This document shows positions 13,366-25,239 of a DNA stretch of 64,000 bases, one piece after another; position 1 is the first letter of the stretch; each line of letters starts with the position of its first letter. Made by a program: the position numbers and the translations under genes. This stretch comes from Elysia crispata (Eukaryota; Mollusca; Gastropoda; Plakobranchidae), in assembly GCA_033675545.1 (NCBI GenBank), contig JAWDGP010003890.1:255001-319000 (forward strand), written 5' to 3'. The notes below the pieces were generated by a model, which saw nothing but the letters and a program-made list of their open reading frames with translations, was not told the origin of the DNA and searched no databases.

Positions 13366-13956
13366 GTCATAGTTTCATTATATAAGCCCCTAGTTTTAAA
13401 TGTTACAAAACTTAAAACTCTTTCTATAGAAACTCAAGTGTCAGGTATATACATTGTCGATTTTATTCGAGACGCGTATAATACAAGCCTTTTCAGTTGA
13501 ATATTGCTCACCCGATCGGCTGGTCAATCAGTGCAGAGTTACGATGACGTTTGTTTATAGCTATCTTGAGCAACTCCTACATAGTCAAAACAACCTCGTT
13601 CACAATCTAACATACAGAGGATGTGGTTTTCTTACAGCATGAATTTATATACTTTTATATTAATTTTAAAATGGTCTTATGTATTGAGGAATTTTTTTTC
13701 TAATGCTGAAACTGGTTTAAATGAAGCCAGTTTTTCTTGGTGTAATGACGAATTATAAATTTGCATGTTAGAAGAAGCACAAGAATAATATGCAAGAATG
13801 AACAAAAATCTCAGCCTCGCGAAAATAATTAGGTCAATGGGTCCTGCAAAGACCCATTGGCCTAGTTTTGGATTAACAAAAGATACAAACGTTTGTTGCC
13901 TCGTCTTTTTTATTTTTAGATTAAAACAGATCAAACTTTGATGCATCAACACTTAG
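13366..13956. other. Non-coding
   Basis: AT-rich sequence between the orphan exon and the CT microsatellite. No exon, RNA gene or element is supported. Confidence 0.5.
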
Positions 13957-14032
<76 letters not shown>

Positions 14033-14092
14033 CCCCCTCTCTCTCTCTCCTCCTCCCTTTCCCGCTCCCTCTCCTTCTCTCTCTCTTTCTCT
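13957..14092. repeat. (CT)n microsatellite
   Basis: CT dinucleotide with CCT and CCC variants in its right half. It directly abuts the end of the dispersed element at 14,100, suggesting the tract was carried by, or grew from, that element's terminus. Confidence 0.96.
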
Positions 14093-14099
14093 GTCAAAG

Positions 14100-15480
14100 T
14101 GTCTTGTTCTAGATTTAGGTAAAGCCATAGTTCATACACTGAGAAAACACGGCCCGACATAGCTCTTTGATCCATAGGCTACCTCTCAGGTGGCCACCGT
14201 TTTGGACTTTCGATTCAGGAAAAACAATTCTGTCTGAATGGTGGATACTTGAATAAATCGATACTCTATAGTCACACTGTTGAGTCGTAAAACGATGAAA
14301 CACATCCTAGAATGTGTCTGTGGATGATTGAAAAAAATCATTGTTCCTGTATGCAAAAATGTCCCCTTAAAAAATGATTGATAGTCTTGTCTGGGAGACG
14401 GAATTGCTCCATCCTCCCTAATTTATAATAGGTTTAATTGTAGATAAAAAGAAACCTTTGTTCAGTTTTTTTTTTTTTTACATAGATTTTCTAAAAATGT
14501 TCAATTTCATTTTCTTTCTAAATCTGTAAAGAGTGATCTATTTAGATAATTATTAAAATCTGATGAGATTAAATTAGCTCTTGAATCAAAGAATTTTGAT
14601 TATTTTATTATTATTATAAACTATCTTTACATAAATTATATCTCATTATTTCATATACAATATATTCCAAATTTGATAAATATCTAGTCTTTATTAGGCT
14701 AAGGTTTCACCCCCATATTAATTTTTCTTTTTTGTGATTCCTTTTCAGAAGTAAAACGTGGGACCTTGTTTGAATCCTCAAAGCTTTCTTAGCATCCAGT
14801 TTCTATTTCTCTTGATAATGCTTTTGAAGAGAACAGGGAAAATATATTTACTGGAGTAAAAACATAATTAATGAATATGTGGAAAAAAATCTTATGTGAA
14901 TTATCAATTGTGCTTTATTGTAATGCAATGTAAGGTGAAAGTCAAACAGATTAAAGTTCATTTAACAGGCAATGCTCTTATATGTATTATCTCTTTTAAT
15001 GAAAAATGTCACATTCGTTTATATTATATACCTAAGTTCCATTGACGTTATTTTTAAAAGACTGCATTATGTGTCTTTTGTAGGAAACAATTTATATTAT
15101 AAAATTATTTCTTTTTATATTTTTATAATTTGAATTTCTCTGAATAAACTCAAATAACTCTCTTTTTATCTATCTTTATTTTTGATAATGTTCCTGTTTT
15201 TAATACCTCCTACATTCAATACATTGAGAGTTTAAACCCAAAGGTTTTCGTATGTGTTTATGATATTCATCAAGTGATTTCAATTCATTGCAATTTGCAT
15301 AGAGTTTAGGATCCGTCATTTTTATACAAAAGAAATATTGAACTCCATTTAAAGTAATAGAAACATAAACTCTATTACCAAATTGATAATGCGTGGATAG
15401 TATGTGTTGGGAACATAACATGGAATAGCCAACTGCCACATAGATGGTGAATCAATATTGAATAATTAAATAGGAGTGAG
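14100..15480 (-). mobile_element. Unnamed dispersed repeat, copy A (about 1.4 kb, minus)
   Basis: The reverse complement matches the segments at 24,064-24,840 and 25,240-26,035 over many blocks in the same order. The landmarks, 5' to 3' in element orientation, are a short zinc-ribbon ORF, CCAGTAAA, CTTTGAGGATTCAAAC, a GGGGGTGAAACC word, GATTCAAGAG, AATTAGGGAG, a CAATCATTTTTTAAGG word, CACAGACACATTCTAGG and CTAAATCTAGAACAAGAC. This is the longest copy. No terminal inverted repeats or transposase core were found, so the class is open. Confidence 0.7.
15200..15439 (-). pseudogene. Decayed zinc-ribbon ORF of dispersed repeat (copy A)
   Basis: The minus-strand frame of 79 codons contains KMTDPKLYANCNELKSLDEY and ends GLNSQCIECRRY. 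This is the layout of a small CxxC...CxxC zinc ribbon known from phage-type and HNH-associated proteins (K-S-L-x-E-[FY], then G-L-x-S-x-C-x-x-C). The first cysteine of the first pair is tyrosine here, so metal binding would be lost. The copy at 24 kb keeps a Cys at that place and has lost the second one, which shows the ancestral pair. The function is inferred from the motif only. Confidence 0.5.
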
Positions 15481-16413
15481 AAAAACCTCTATACTTCTAT
15501 CTCTATAAACAAGCATAGTAACAAAATATCATTACAATAGAATAGAATTCGAAATAAAATAAAAATTTCAAAACGGTAGAATTGATTTCGATTTTTTTTT
15601 CTCTATACTAATACAATACCAATGCTGTAGAATCGAAAAGATCTCTGTAAGTCATCAAAATAATACCATATTATCAAAATATAATCGAATTTGAGACCGG
15701 AGTAAAAAGTGCCCTTATATATCCTTTTCATAACAGTTTTTTTTTTTCGATTTTTTTTTAGTAATAATCATAATATTCCTCTTGGCAATGAGAACTATCC
15801 ATAGCATTATTTATATTGTTCTATTTCCACTCCCTTTAGTAAGACACTCTGCTTCCACTGTTATAGCTAATCTTGATTTACCCAAGCCGGATATAGCTGG
15901 TAACACTTAGCGGCTGCATATATTGAATTTTATAATTACATGATCTCTTAATATAACAAACATGACACAAAATTTTTAAGGGGTTGAGTGAGTGGGCAAT
16001 AAGCTTTTTACCTGGAGTTGGAGCAAATTTTTACGATTGGACTGATGACTCGAAAAAGATCGAGATATAGATAGAGATAAAAGATCTGGGACGGGCTAAA
16101 AAGTTAATGGTTATTGTGAAATGTGAGGAAAGAGAAATAAGCAGGTACATGGTCACTAATGCCAACCGACACGACACTCCATAATGGTTTCTAAAAAAAA
16201 AAATAAAAAAATTGGGTTTTAAGATAATTTCTCAAACGAAAAATATACGAATAAAACATTCACTATTACTTTTCGTTAGATAACCTAATTTCGATTGAAA
16301 GGCTTGAAATTGGATAAACTTTGGACCTTGATATTTTTGCAATTAGCTTAATTCATGTTCTCGGTCTACCTAGATCTATACCGGGATTGAATTGTTGTTG
16401 AAACAATAAGAGA
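15481..16413. other. Non-coding
   Basis: AT-rich sequence with no supported gene between the dispersed repeat and the LINE ORF1 remnant. Confidence 0.5.
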
Positions 16414-17492
16414 GTGACTGCCACGCTTTATGATTGTGGGATGGCGGACCATTCAAGAGCCCAAGAGGCTATGGAAATCACTGTAGACGATTTAGACAAT
16501 CAAGAGTTTGACACAAATGAAATTATGATAACTGTTATAGAAAAGAGAGCTACCCAGTGTAGTTCGGATGATATCCAAGTAACTCTGAATAGAACGACTG
16601 GACCAGCCAGGGCAGAGGAGGATAGTTTTTACCAAGTTTATAGACTTGAGGATCCTACATGCTGGTTCCTTATAACAAATAAATCTGACTTACTAAACAA
16701 TACAACAAAAACAGTCAACAATCAACCATTCTCTCTGCAGTTTAAAAGAAGAGCAGAAGAAAACTTAATTATAAGAATATTATAGGCTCCACCCAAACTA
16801 AAATTATAGTGAGCAGACCCGAAGACGCTAAAGACAGCAGTCGAATAGACCCAAAAACATACCATATTGTGTAAAGGTAAATTTTAGAGACAGTAAAACT
16901 GGGAAATAAATGTTGTGGTTTGTTGTAATAAGAAATCGAAGACAACAGTGTTGCTGGTGCAATATTACTGAACACTGGCCCTACAAATGTTCGAAAAGAG
17001 GGGGAGAGAAGGACAAAGTAGAAAGTGTGTTAGAAAGACGAGAAGACAGCTCACCCGAGAAGTTATGTGAGCGCACTCTCAGACGGACAGAGTATCGGAG
17101 GAGACGAGGTATAACTGAAAAGCTCACAACACAAAGATAGCATGAAAAATTAACCAAAGAAAGTTGAAAAAAAAGGAAAGAGATGGATGAGAAATAGAGG
17201 AAAGCATAAAGTACACTGTAATCGCCTCGACCATAGGAAAGAAAGAAGACTAAGAAATTGGAAACTTTAACACAGATGGCCCTGACCGACAAAGCCAAAA
17301 CAACTCTAATGTAGAGGACACAGACGAGGAGGATAGAACGGAGGTTTTCCAAAAACCCAACACTAGAGTCGCTACTGACACAAAATCATAAAACAAAGAG
17401 AAAAGCACACTTAGGAAAGGAATCACTAGAACAACGCAAGATACGTTGATTAAATATAACTTAGCCAACAAGCCCAAAAAGGGAGACTGTTA
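16414..17492 (+). pseudogene. Broken LINE ORF1 / gag-like gene
   Basis: From an ATG at 16,441 the frame encodes an acidic N-terminus and then FYQVYRLEDPTCWFLITN and FKRRAEENLIIRIL, the kind of RNA-recognition-like segment found in non-LTR retrotransposon ORF1 proteins. It stops at 16,785. In another frame at 16,949-16,990 sits a perfect zinc knuckle, C-C-W-C-NITE-H-WPYK-C (CX2CX4HX4C), typical of Gag and LINE ORF1. A basic C-terminal tail follows in yet another frame and ends near 17,492 with LIKYNLANKPKKGD. At least two frameshifts and several stops make it inactive. The satellite array begins immediately after. No reverse transcriptase domain is seen beside it. Confidence 0.65.
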
Positions 17493-17499
17493 AAAATTC

Positions 17500-20400
17500 G
17501 ATTCTCCGGTAGCCATATTGTTTCTTTGCTATTTATAGAGACAGAAATATTAGGATTGGATTCCCGCCGGGAAATTCTATTTTTTTCCATCTCTATAAAT
17601 AACAAAATTTCATAATGGCCACCGGAAAATCCTAAGTTTTAAATCTCTATTAATAGCATTACTTCAATAAGGCCGCCGGGAAATTTTATTTTTTTCCATC
17701 TATATAAATAATAAAATTTCAATATGGCCGCCGGGAAATAACAAGTTTTCGAACTCTATAAATAGCATATTTTCAATATGGCCGCCGGGAAATTCTAATA
17801 AAAAATTTTCCATCTCAATAAATAGTATAATTCCAAACTGGCCGCCGGTTAATTCTATTTTGGTGATATCTGTAAATAGCATAATTTCAATATAGCCGCG
17901 GAGAAACTCCCACTTTGCATATCTCTATAAAAAGCATAATTTCAATATGGCCGCCGGTTAAATCTAATTTGACATTCTCTATAAATAGCATAATTTCAAT
18001 ATGGCTGCCGGTTAATCCTAATTTGGCAAATCTCTATAAATAGCATAATTTCAATATGGCCGCCGGATAATTCTATTTTGGTAATCTCTAAAATTAGCAT
18101 AATTCCAATATGGTCGCCTGGTAGTTCTATTTTGGTGATCTCTATCAATAGAAAATTCCAAAATGGTCGGCGGTTAATTCTATTTAGGTAATCTCTATAA
18201 TTAGCATAATTCCAATATGGCCACAGGTTAATTCTATTTTGGCAATTTCTATAATTAGCATAATTCCAATATGGCCGCCGGTTAATCCTAATTTGGCAAA
18301 TCTCTATAAATAGAAAATTCCAATATGGTCGGCGGTTAATACTATTTTGGTAATCTCTATAATCAGCATAATTCCAATATGGCCGAAGCTTAATTCTATT
18401 TTGGCAATCTCTATAATTAGCATAATTCCAATATGGCTAGCGATTGATTCTAATTATTTCTTCTCTATAAACAGGATAATTCCAATATCGCCGCTGGTTA
18501 ATTCTATTTTGGCAATCTCTATAATTAGTATAAATCCAATATGGCCGCAGGTTAATTCCAATTGGGCAATCTCTATAAATAGCATAATTCCAATAAGGCC
18601 GCGGACTCATTCTATTTTGGCAATCTTTATAATTAGCTTAATTCCAATGTGGCCGCCGGTTTTTTTTCTATTTTGGCAATCTCTATAATTAGCATTACTC
18701 CAATATGGCTGCCGATTAATTCTAATTTTTACTTCTCTATAAATGGCATAATTCTATTTTGTCAATCTCCAAATTACCATAATTCCAATATGGCCGTCGG
18801 TTATTTCTATTTTGGTAATCTCTATAATAAGCATAATTCCAATATGGCCGCCAGTAAATTCAATTTTGATAATCTCTTTAAATAGCATACTTATGATATG
18901 GCCGGCGGTTAATTCTATTTTTGCAATCTCTATAATTAGCATAATTCCAATATGGCCGCCGATTAATTCTATTTTCTTAATCTTTATAATTAGCTTAATT
19001 TCATATGGTCGCCGGTTAATTCTATTTTGGCAATCTCTATAATTAGCATAATTCCAATATGGCGACCGGTTAATTCTAATTTTTTAATTCTCTATAAATA
19101 GCATAATTCCAATATTGCCTCTGGTTAATTCTATTTTGACAATCTCTATAATTACAATAGTTCCAATATGGCCGTCGGTTATTTCTCTTTCGGCAATCTC
19201 TATAAATAGCATAATTCCAATATGGCAGCCGGTTAATTTTATTTTGGTAATCTCTATAATTAGTATAAATCCAATATGGCTGCCGGTTCAATCTATTTTG
19301 GTAATATCTATAATTAGCATAAATCCAATATGACAGCCGGTTAATTCTATTTTTGGAATATAAATAACTAGCATAATTCCGATATGGCCGCCGGTTAATT
19401 CCAATTGGGCAATCTCTATTGATAGCATAATTCCAATATGGCCGCCAATTCATTCCTCTTTGGCAATCATTATAATTAGCTTAATTCCGATATGGCTCCC
19501 AATTTATACTATTTTGGCAATGTCTGTAATTAGTATAACTCCAATATGGCTGCCGATTAATTCTAATTTTTCCTTCTCTATAAATAGCATAATTCCAATA
19601 TGGCCTCTGGTTAATTCTAATTTGGCAGTCTCTATAATTACCATAATTCCAATATCGCCGCCGGTTAATTTCAGTTTTGCAATAAATCTATAATTAGCAT
19701 CATTCCAATATGGCCGCCGGTTAATTCCAATATAGCAATCTCTATAAATATCATAATTCCAATGTGGCCGTCGGTTATTTCTATCTTGGCAATCTCTAAA
19801 ATAGGCATATTTCCAATATGGCCGCCTGTTAATTCTATTTTGGTAATCTTTCTAAAAGCATAATTCCAATATGGCCGCCATTAAGTCTATTTTGGCAATC
19901 ATTATAATTAGCATCATTCCAATATGGCCGCCGGTTAATTCCAATATAGCAATCTCTATAAATATCATAATTCCAATGTGGCCGTCGGTTATTTCTATTT
20001 TGGTAATCTTTCTAAAAGCATATTTCCAATATGGCCGCCATTAAGTCTATTTTGGCAATCATTATAATTAGCATGATTCCAATATGGCCGCTGGTTAATT
20101 CTATTTTGGCAATCTCTTTAATTAGCAAAAATCCAATATGACCGCCGATTAATTCTATTTTGGCAATCTCTATAATTAGGAATTTCAATATGGCCGCCGA
20201 TTATTTCTACTGTGGTAATCTCTAAAGTTAGCATAAATCCAATATGGCCGCCGGTTCAATCTATTTTGGTAATCTCTATAATTAGCATAAATCCAATATG
20301 GCAGCTAGTTAATTCTATTTTGGCAATCTCTATAATTAGGATAATTTGAATATGGCCGCCGGTGAATTCTATTTTGGTAACTCCATAATTGGCATAAATC

Positions 20401-22050
20401 CAATATTCCGCCGTTTAATTATTTTTTGGCAATATCTATTATTAGCAAAATTCCAATATGGCCTCCGCTTAATTCTATTTTCGCAGTCTATATAATTAGA
20501 AAAAATCCAATATGGCCACCGGTTAAATCTATTTTTGTTATATCTATAAGTAGCATAATTCCAATATGGCCGCCGATTCATTCTTTTTTGGCAGTCTCTA
20601 TAATTAGCACTAATCCAATATGTCTGCTGGTTTGTTCTATTTTGGCAAATCTCCATAGTTAGCATAATTCCAATATGGCCGCCGTTTCATTCTATTTTAG
20701 CAATCTCTATAATTAGCATTATTCCAATATGGCCACCGGTTAATTCTATTTCTGTAATCTCTATAATTAGCTTAGTTTCAATATGGCCGCCGGTTGATTC
20801 TACTTTGGCAATCTCTACAATTAGCATAATTCCAATATGGCCGCCGTTGGTTAATTCTATTTTGGTTATCTCTAAAAATAGCATAATTCCAATATGGCCG
20901 CCGGTTAATTCTATTTTGGCAACCTCCATAGTTAGTATAATTCCAATATGGCAGACGGTTATTTTTATTTTGGTAATCTCTATAGTAAGCATAATTCCAA
21001 TATGGCCGTCGGTTATTTTCTATTTTCTTAATCTCTATAATTAGCATGATTCCAATATGGCCACCGGTTAATTCTATTTTCTTAATCTCTATAATTAGCA
21101 TGATTCCAATATCGCCGCCGGTTAATTTCAGTTTTGCAATAAATCTATAATTAGCATCATTCCAATATGGCCGCCGGTTAATTCCAATATAGCAATCTCT
21201 ATAAATATCATAATTCCAATGTGGCCGTCGGTTATTTCTATCTTGGCAATCTCTAAAATAGGCATATTTCCAATATGGCCGCCTGTTAATTCTATTTTGG
21301 TAATCTTTCTAAAAGCATAATTCCAATATGGCCGCCATTAAGTCTATTTTGGCAATCCTTATAATTAGCATGATTCCAATATGGCCGCTGGTTAATTCTA
21401 TTTTGGCAATCTCTTTAATTAGCAAAAATCCAATATGACCGCCGATTAATTCTATTTTGGCAATCTCTATAATTAGGATTTCCAATATGGCCGCCTGTTA
21501 ATTCTATTTTGGCAATCTCTATAATTAGGATAATTTCAATATGGCCGCCGATTATTTCTACTGTGGTAATCTCTAAAATTAGCATTAATTCAACATGGCC
21601 GCCGGTTAATTCTAGTTTGGCAATCTCTATAATTAGCATAAATCCATAATGGCCGCCGGTTAATTCTAGTTTGGCAATCTCTATAATTAGCATAAATCCA
21701 TAATGGCCGCCGGTTAATTTTATTTTGGTAATCTCTATTAATAGCATAATTTCAATTTGGTCGCCGGTTAATTTTACTTTGGGAATCTCTATAATTAGCA
21801 TAATTCCAATGCGGGCGCCGGTTAATTCTATTTTGGTAATCTCTTTAATTTGCATAATTCCAAACAGGCCGGGGAGTTCTATTTTTTCCATCTCTATAAA
21901 GAGCATAATTTCAAGTATGCCGCCGTGGAATCGAATTCTACTGTTCCGAACTGTATAATTAGCCTATAATTAATATCGTCACTGTGGAATCAAATTATAG
22001 TGTTTGTATCTCTAGAAATAGCTGAATTTCAATGTGTCCGCCGGGGAATT
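17500..22050. repeat. 54-bp satellite array, about 80+ copies
   Basis: A tandem array of a 54-bp unit. One block is TTCCAATATGGCCGCCGG, the next TTAATTCTATTTTGGCAATC, and the unit ends TCTATAATTAGCATAA. Copies vary by point changes and small indels. Left-edge units (17,560-18,100) are longer and richer in GGGAAATTC variants. Since 54 is 18 codons and the unit lacks stops in one frame of each strand, long hydrophobic frames appear on both strands (for example minus 21,415-21,906). The + frame repeats an SIISIIPIWPPV-like word and the - frame an ELTGGHIGIMLIIEIAKI-like word. I see no start context, splice structure or unrelated flanking exon to support translation. Confidence 0.95.
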
Positions 22051-22534
22051 TAAGGGGATAAGGCCGTAGATTCAAGGATGACAAGATCAAGTAGGATGCA
22101 CTGGCCGTTTCTATTGAAAAAGAACATAGAACCTGAGGTCTAAGGAACAGAGAGCTAAATAAACAAATTTAAAGGAAAATAACCGAAAAAAACTGACCGG
22201 AAATTAAGGTAAAACAGTAAACTCTACCCACAAATGACTCAAAATAGAGCGAGAAAGAGCAATAAATGTAACATTAAAAACCAAACTGTAAATAACCAAT
22301 TTTAAACTTAAATAAGAAATTAAAGAAATAGGGCGGAAAACGACAATCATTGCTGTATTACCTGACATATCGACGGCTGAGACTATAACAATTACACTTT
22401 TAAAAAAAAGAAGACAAGCAGAGCACAGAACATTTTTGATAGAAAAGACTCATAGCTAATGCTGAGAGCATTAAATTTTACTAACAAGTAGAAAAGAGAG
22501 GGTGAGGTGGTGAACAGATGTACGAGTACATTAG
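22051..22534. other. Non-coding, possibly transposon-derived
   Basis: A-rich sequence after the satellite, with no motif or frame worth naming. Confidence 0.4.
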
Positions 22535-22546
22535 CAGAGAGAGAAA

Positions 22547-22620
<74 letters not shown>
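22535..22620. repeat. (GA)n microsatellite
   Basis: GA dinucleotide with a few AAA interruptions. Confidence 0.96.
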
Positions 22621-22621
<1 letters not shown>

Positions 22622-22900
22622 CTAGAGGCTGGACAAATTGCTGTGACAAAACAATTTCTAGATCCCAGCATCTTTTTTGCCAAACTGAGGAAAAGATCTA
22701 GAACTAGATTCTAGATTTAAAAAAAATGTTTCTTTGAAAACACTTTAAAATGTTTTTAGTATCTAGCTGTAAAACTTTGGGGACACAGCGAAATTTAAGC
22801 CAGCATGGCTACTTTGTTCGGTTCTTTTCATCTGTTACAATCTTGTAATCATCAGGTTATCACCAATCGTATTCTGGTGATCTTCGTCGTCAAAGCCATT

Positions 22901-22945
22901 CTTGTTGTTGTTGTTGTTGTTGTTCTTGTTGTTGTTCTTGTTTTC
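22901..22945. repeat. (TTG)n microsatellite
   Basis: TTG units with TTC interruptions. Confidence 0.9.
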
Positions 22946-23024
22946 CTTCTTCTTCATCTTCGACAAGTACCACTACCAGAATGACCAAAGAGAGATCAAA
23001 GAGGGTTTCCTTCCCTACACTAAT

Positions 23025-23934
23025 CTAAATTGGATACTACAGTAATGATATTGTATAATTATGCTGGCATATGAAGATAAAAACACAAGAATTCGTTTCT
23101 GCAGAGATTATTTTGTTTTACTATGCTGATTTATAGAAAAAGAAATACATGTATTCGATGTTAAGTTAATTCATGGCGATAGAAACACTTGAATTCGGTT
23201 ATACAGTGATACTGTTGATTTATTATGCTGGTTTATACAGAAAAAAAAATTTAGAAATCGATTCTAAAGTAAGATTTTGTATTGCTATGCTGGTTTCTAC
23301 TGATAGAAACCCTAGAATTCAGTGATGATATTTTATTGTTATGCAGGTTTATGAAGATAGAAAAACTAGAATTTGATTCTACAGTGATGAAATTGTATTA
23401 TTAAACTCGTTTAGAGAGATACAAACGCTAGAATTCGATTCTACAGTGATGTTTTTTTTTATTATTATGCTGGTTTATGGAGATAAAAAGCTAGGATTTG
23501 AATTTACAATAATGATTTTGTATTATTACGTCGGGTTATAGATAAAGAAAAAAATGAAGTCAGTTGGAAAAAGGGAAAGTTGGTGAAATGGGACGAAAAT
23601 GATATTTGTGATTTGTCCTTTGAAAAAAAGGATATAAGTTAAAATAGAAAAACTAGAATTTGATTCTACAGTGATGAAATTGTATTATTAAACTCGTTTA
23701 GAGAGATACAAACGCTAGAATTCGATTCTACAGTGATGGTTTTTTTTATTATTATGCTGGTTTATGGAGATAAAAAGCTAGGATTTGAATTTACAATAAT
23801 GATTTTGTATTATTACGTCGGGTTATAGATAAAGAAAAAATTGAAGTCAGTTGGAAAAAGGGAAAGTTGGTGAAATGGGACGAAAATGATATTTGTGATT
23901 TGTCCTTTGAAAAAAAGGATATAAGTTAAAAATA
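23025..23934. repeat. Inverted, diverged satellite relatives with a 287-bp tandem duplication
   Basis: From about 23,025 a degenerate unit of about 62 bp repeats, with landmarks TATGCTGGTTTATAGAGATA, AACACTAGAATTC and GATTCTACAGTGATG. Its reverse complement resembles the right-edge units of the 54-bp array (compare 21,930-22,045), so it is the same family in opposite orientation. The stretch 23,361-23,647 is then repeated almost exactly at 23,648-23,934, an offset of 287 bp. Confidence 0.8.
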
Positions 23935-24063
23935 TTTTAAGCAGAAATCCGACAATGAAGTTAGAAGTAAGTACAACCTGATAACAAAGTTCTATCTGTG
24001 AAGGGTGATAGATTATATTGTGATTTAACATGCAAGTAACGAGAAAGACATTTTTCCCAGGTT

Positions 24064-24840
24064 ATGGTAGGTTTAATCCACCAGTATATTTATTCTGTAG
24101 AGTGGTTAAAAGTAATATCAATTACTATTATGAAAATGACGGATGGTAAGCTTTGTACAATGATTTTAAATCACTTAATGAATAACATAAACATTTACGT
24201 AAACTCTGAATGTATTGAACGTAGGAGTTATACAGAGTGTTATACAGAGTTTATTCATAGACATGCAAATTATATAAAAAAAAAAATTCTAATACACACT
24301 GTTTCACAAAAGTATTTGATTCAAGAGTTAATTTAATCTCATTAAGATCTGACATAGATTTTGGTAATCATCCAAATAGAACACACTTTATCGATTTACT
24401 TAAAAGTGAAATAAAACATTTTAAGAAAATCTTTCTAAAATTACAATAAATGTAACTGTACAAATTTTTTTTTAATCTACTATTAAACCTCTTATTAATT
24501 AGGGAAAATGGAGGAATTCTCTCTCCCGTTCAAGATTATCAATCATTTTTAAGGGGAAATTTTCGCATAAAGAAACAAAAAAATTTTCAATTATTCACAG
24601 ACACATTCTAGGTTGTATTTCGTCGTATGGCCATAGGGTGTTGATTTATTCAAGTGTCCACCATTCAGACAAAGTTGTTTTTCCTGGATCGATTTAACAG
24701 ACAAAATCAACAAAGTCCAAAACGGCGGCCACCTGCAAGGTAGCCAATGGATCGAAGAACTATGTTGGACCGTGTTTTCTCTGTGTATGACCTCTGGCTT
24801 GTAATTAACTAAATCTAGAACAAGACATTGTTGAGGCAAC
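24064..24840 (+). mobile_element. Unnamed dispersed repeat, copy C (internally deleted)
   Basis: It begins with a frame (24,064-24,336) containing KMTDGKLCTM and NSECIERRSY, matching the zinc-ribbon ORF of copy A. It then jumps to the GATTCAAGAG block and runs through AATTAGGG, CAATCATTTTTAAGG and CACAGACACATTCTAGG to CTAAATCTAGAACAAGAC. Relative to copy A the middle part is missing. This copy keeps the first cysteine of the CxxC pair but has lost the second. Confidence 0.65.
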
Positions 24841-25239
24841 AAACGTGGGACCTTTTTTCAATCAGTTTCAGCTTTAGAAAAAAAAATTAAATTAAAAAAA
24901 CAAAAAACTATCTGGGTTATATGTTCATGTGGGCGTGTGGCTGACATTGGTTTTCACTTTTTCCTCCCATTGTTTTGCTTTCACCCTATACGTTTTTTTG
25001 CACGATAAGTGCGACTGAGTCAACTGGCTGATGCAATATGCCGCGACATGTCGCTCAATGTATTGACCCCGTGACCGCGTGAGCTCAAAATTTCCGAAAC
25101 TTACGCATCAACCCTTGTTTTCCCACTGCGTGTGTGGTATGTAAGAAATACAGCCCAGAATGCCTTGAACATATAATTATCTTGTGCAACGCCTAGCATT
25201 CCTTCTGTGGGTATGGTGGGTCTAAGACACATAATAGTG

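Noticed and set aside
13120..13500. Stand-alone 126-codon gene starting at a GTG
   Set aside because: The GTG directly follows a TTTTAG acceptor, so it is an internal exon. The tail after 13,365 is AT-rich intron-like sequence.
18347..21906. Several 75-163 codon frames over the satellite as possible repeat proteins
   Set aside because: The unit is 54 bp, so open frames are expected. Copies contain frame-breaking indels and no gene structure surrounds them. Kept only as a finding to test.
17500..22050. CRISPR array
   Set aside because: The whole unit repeats without unique spacers, there are no cas genes, and the genome is eukaryotic.
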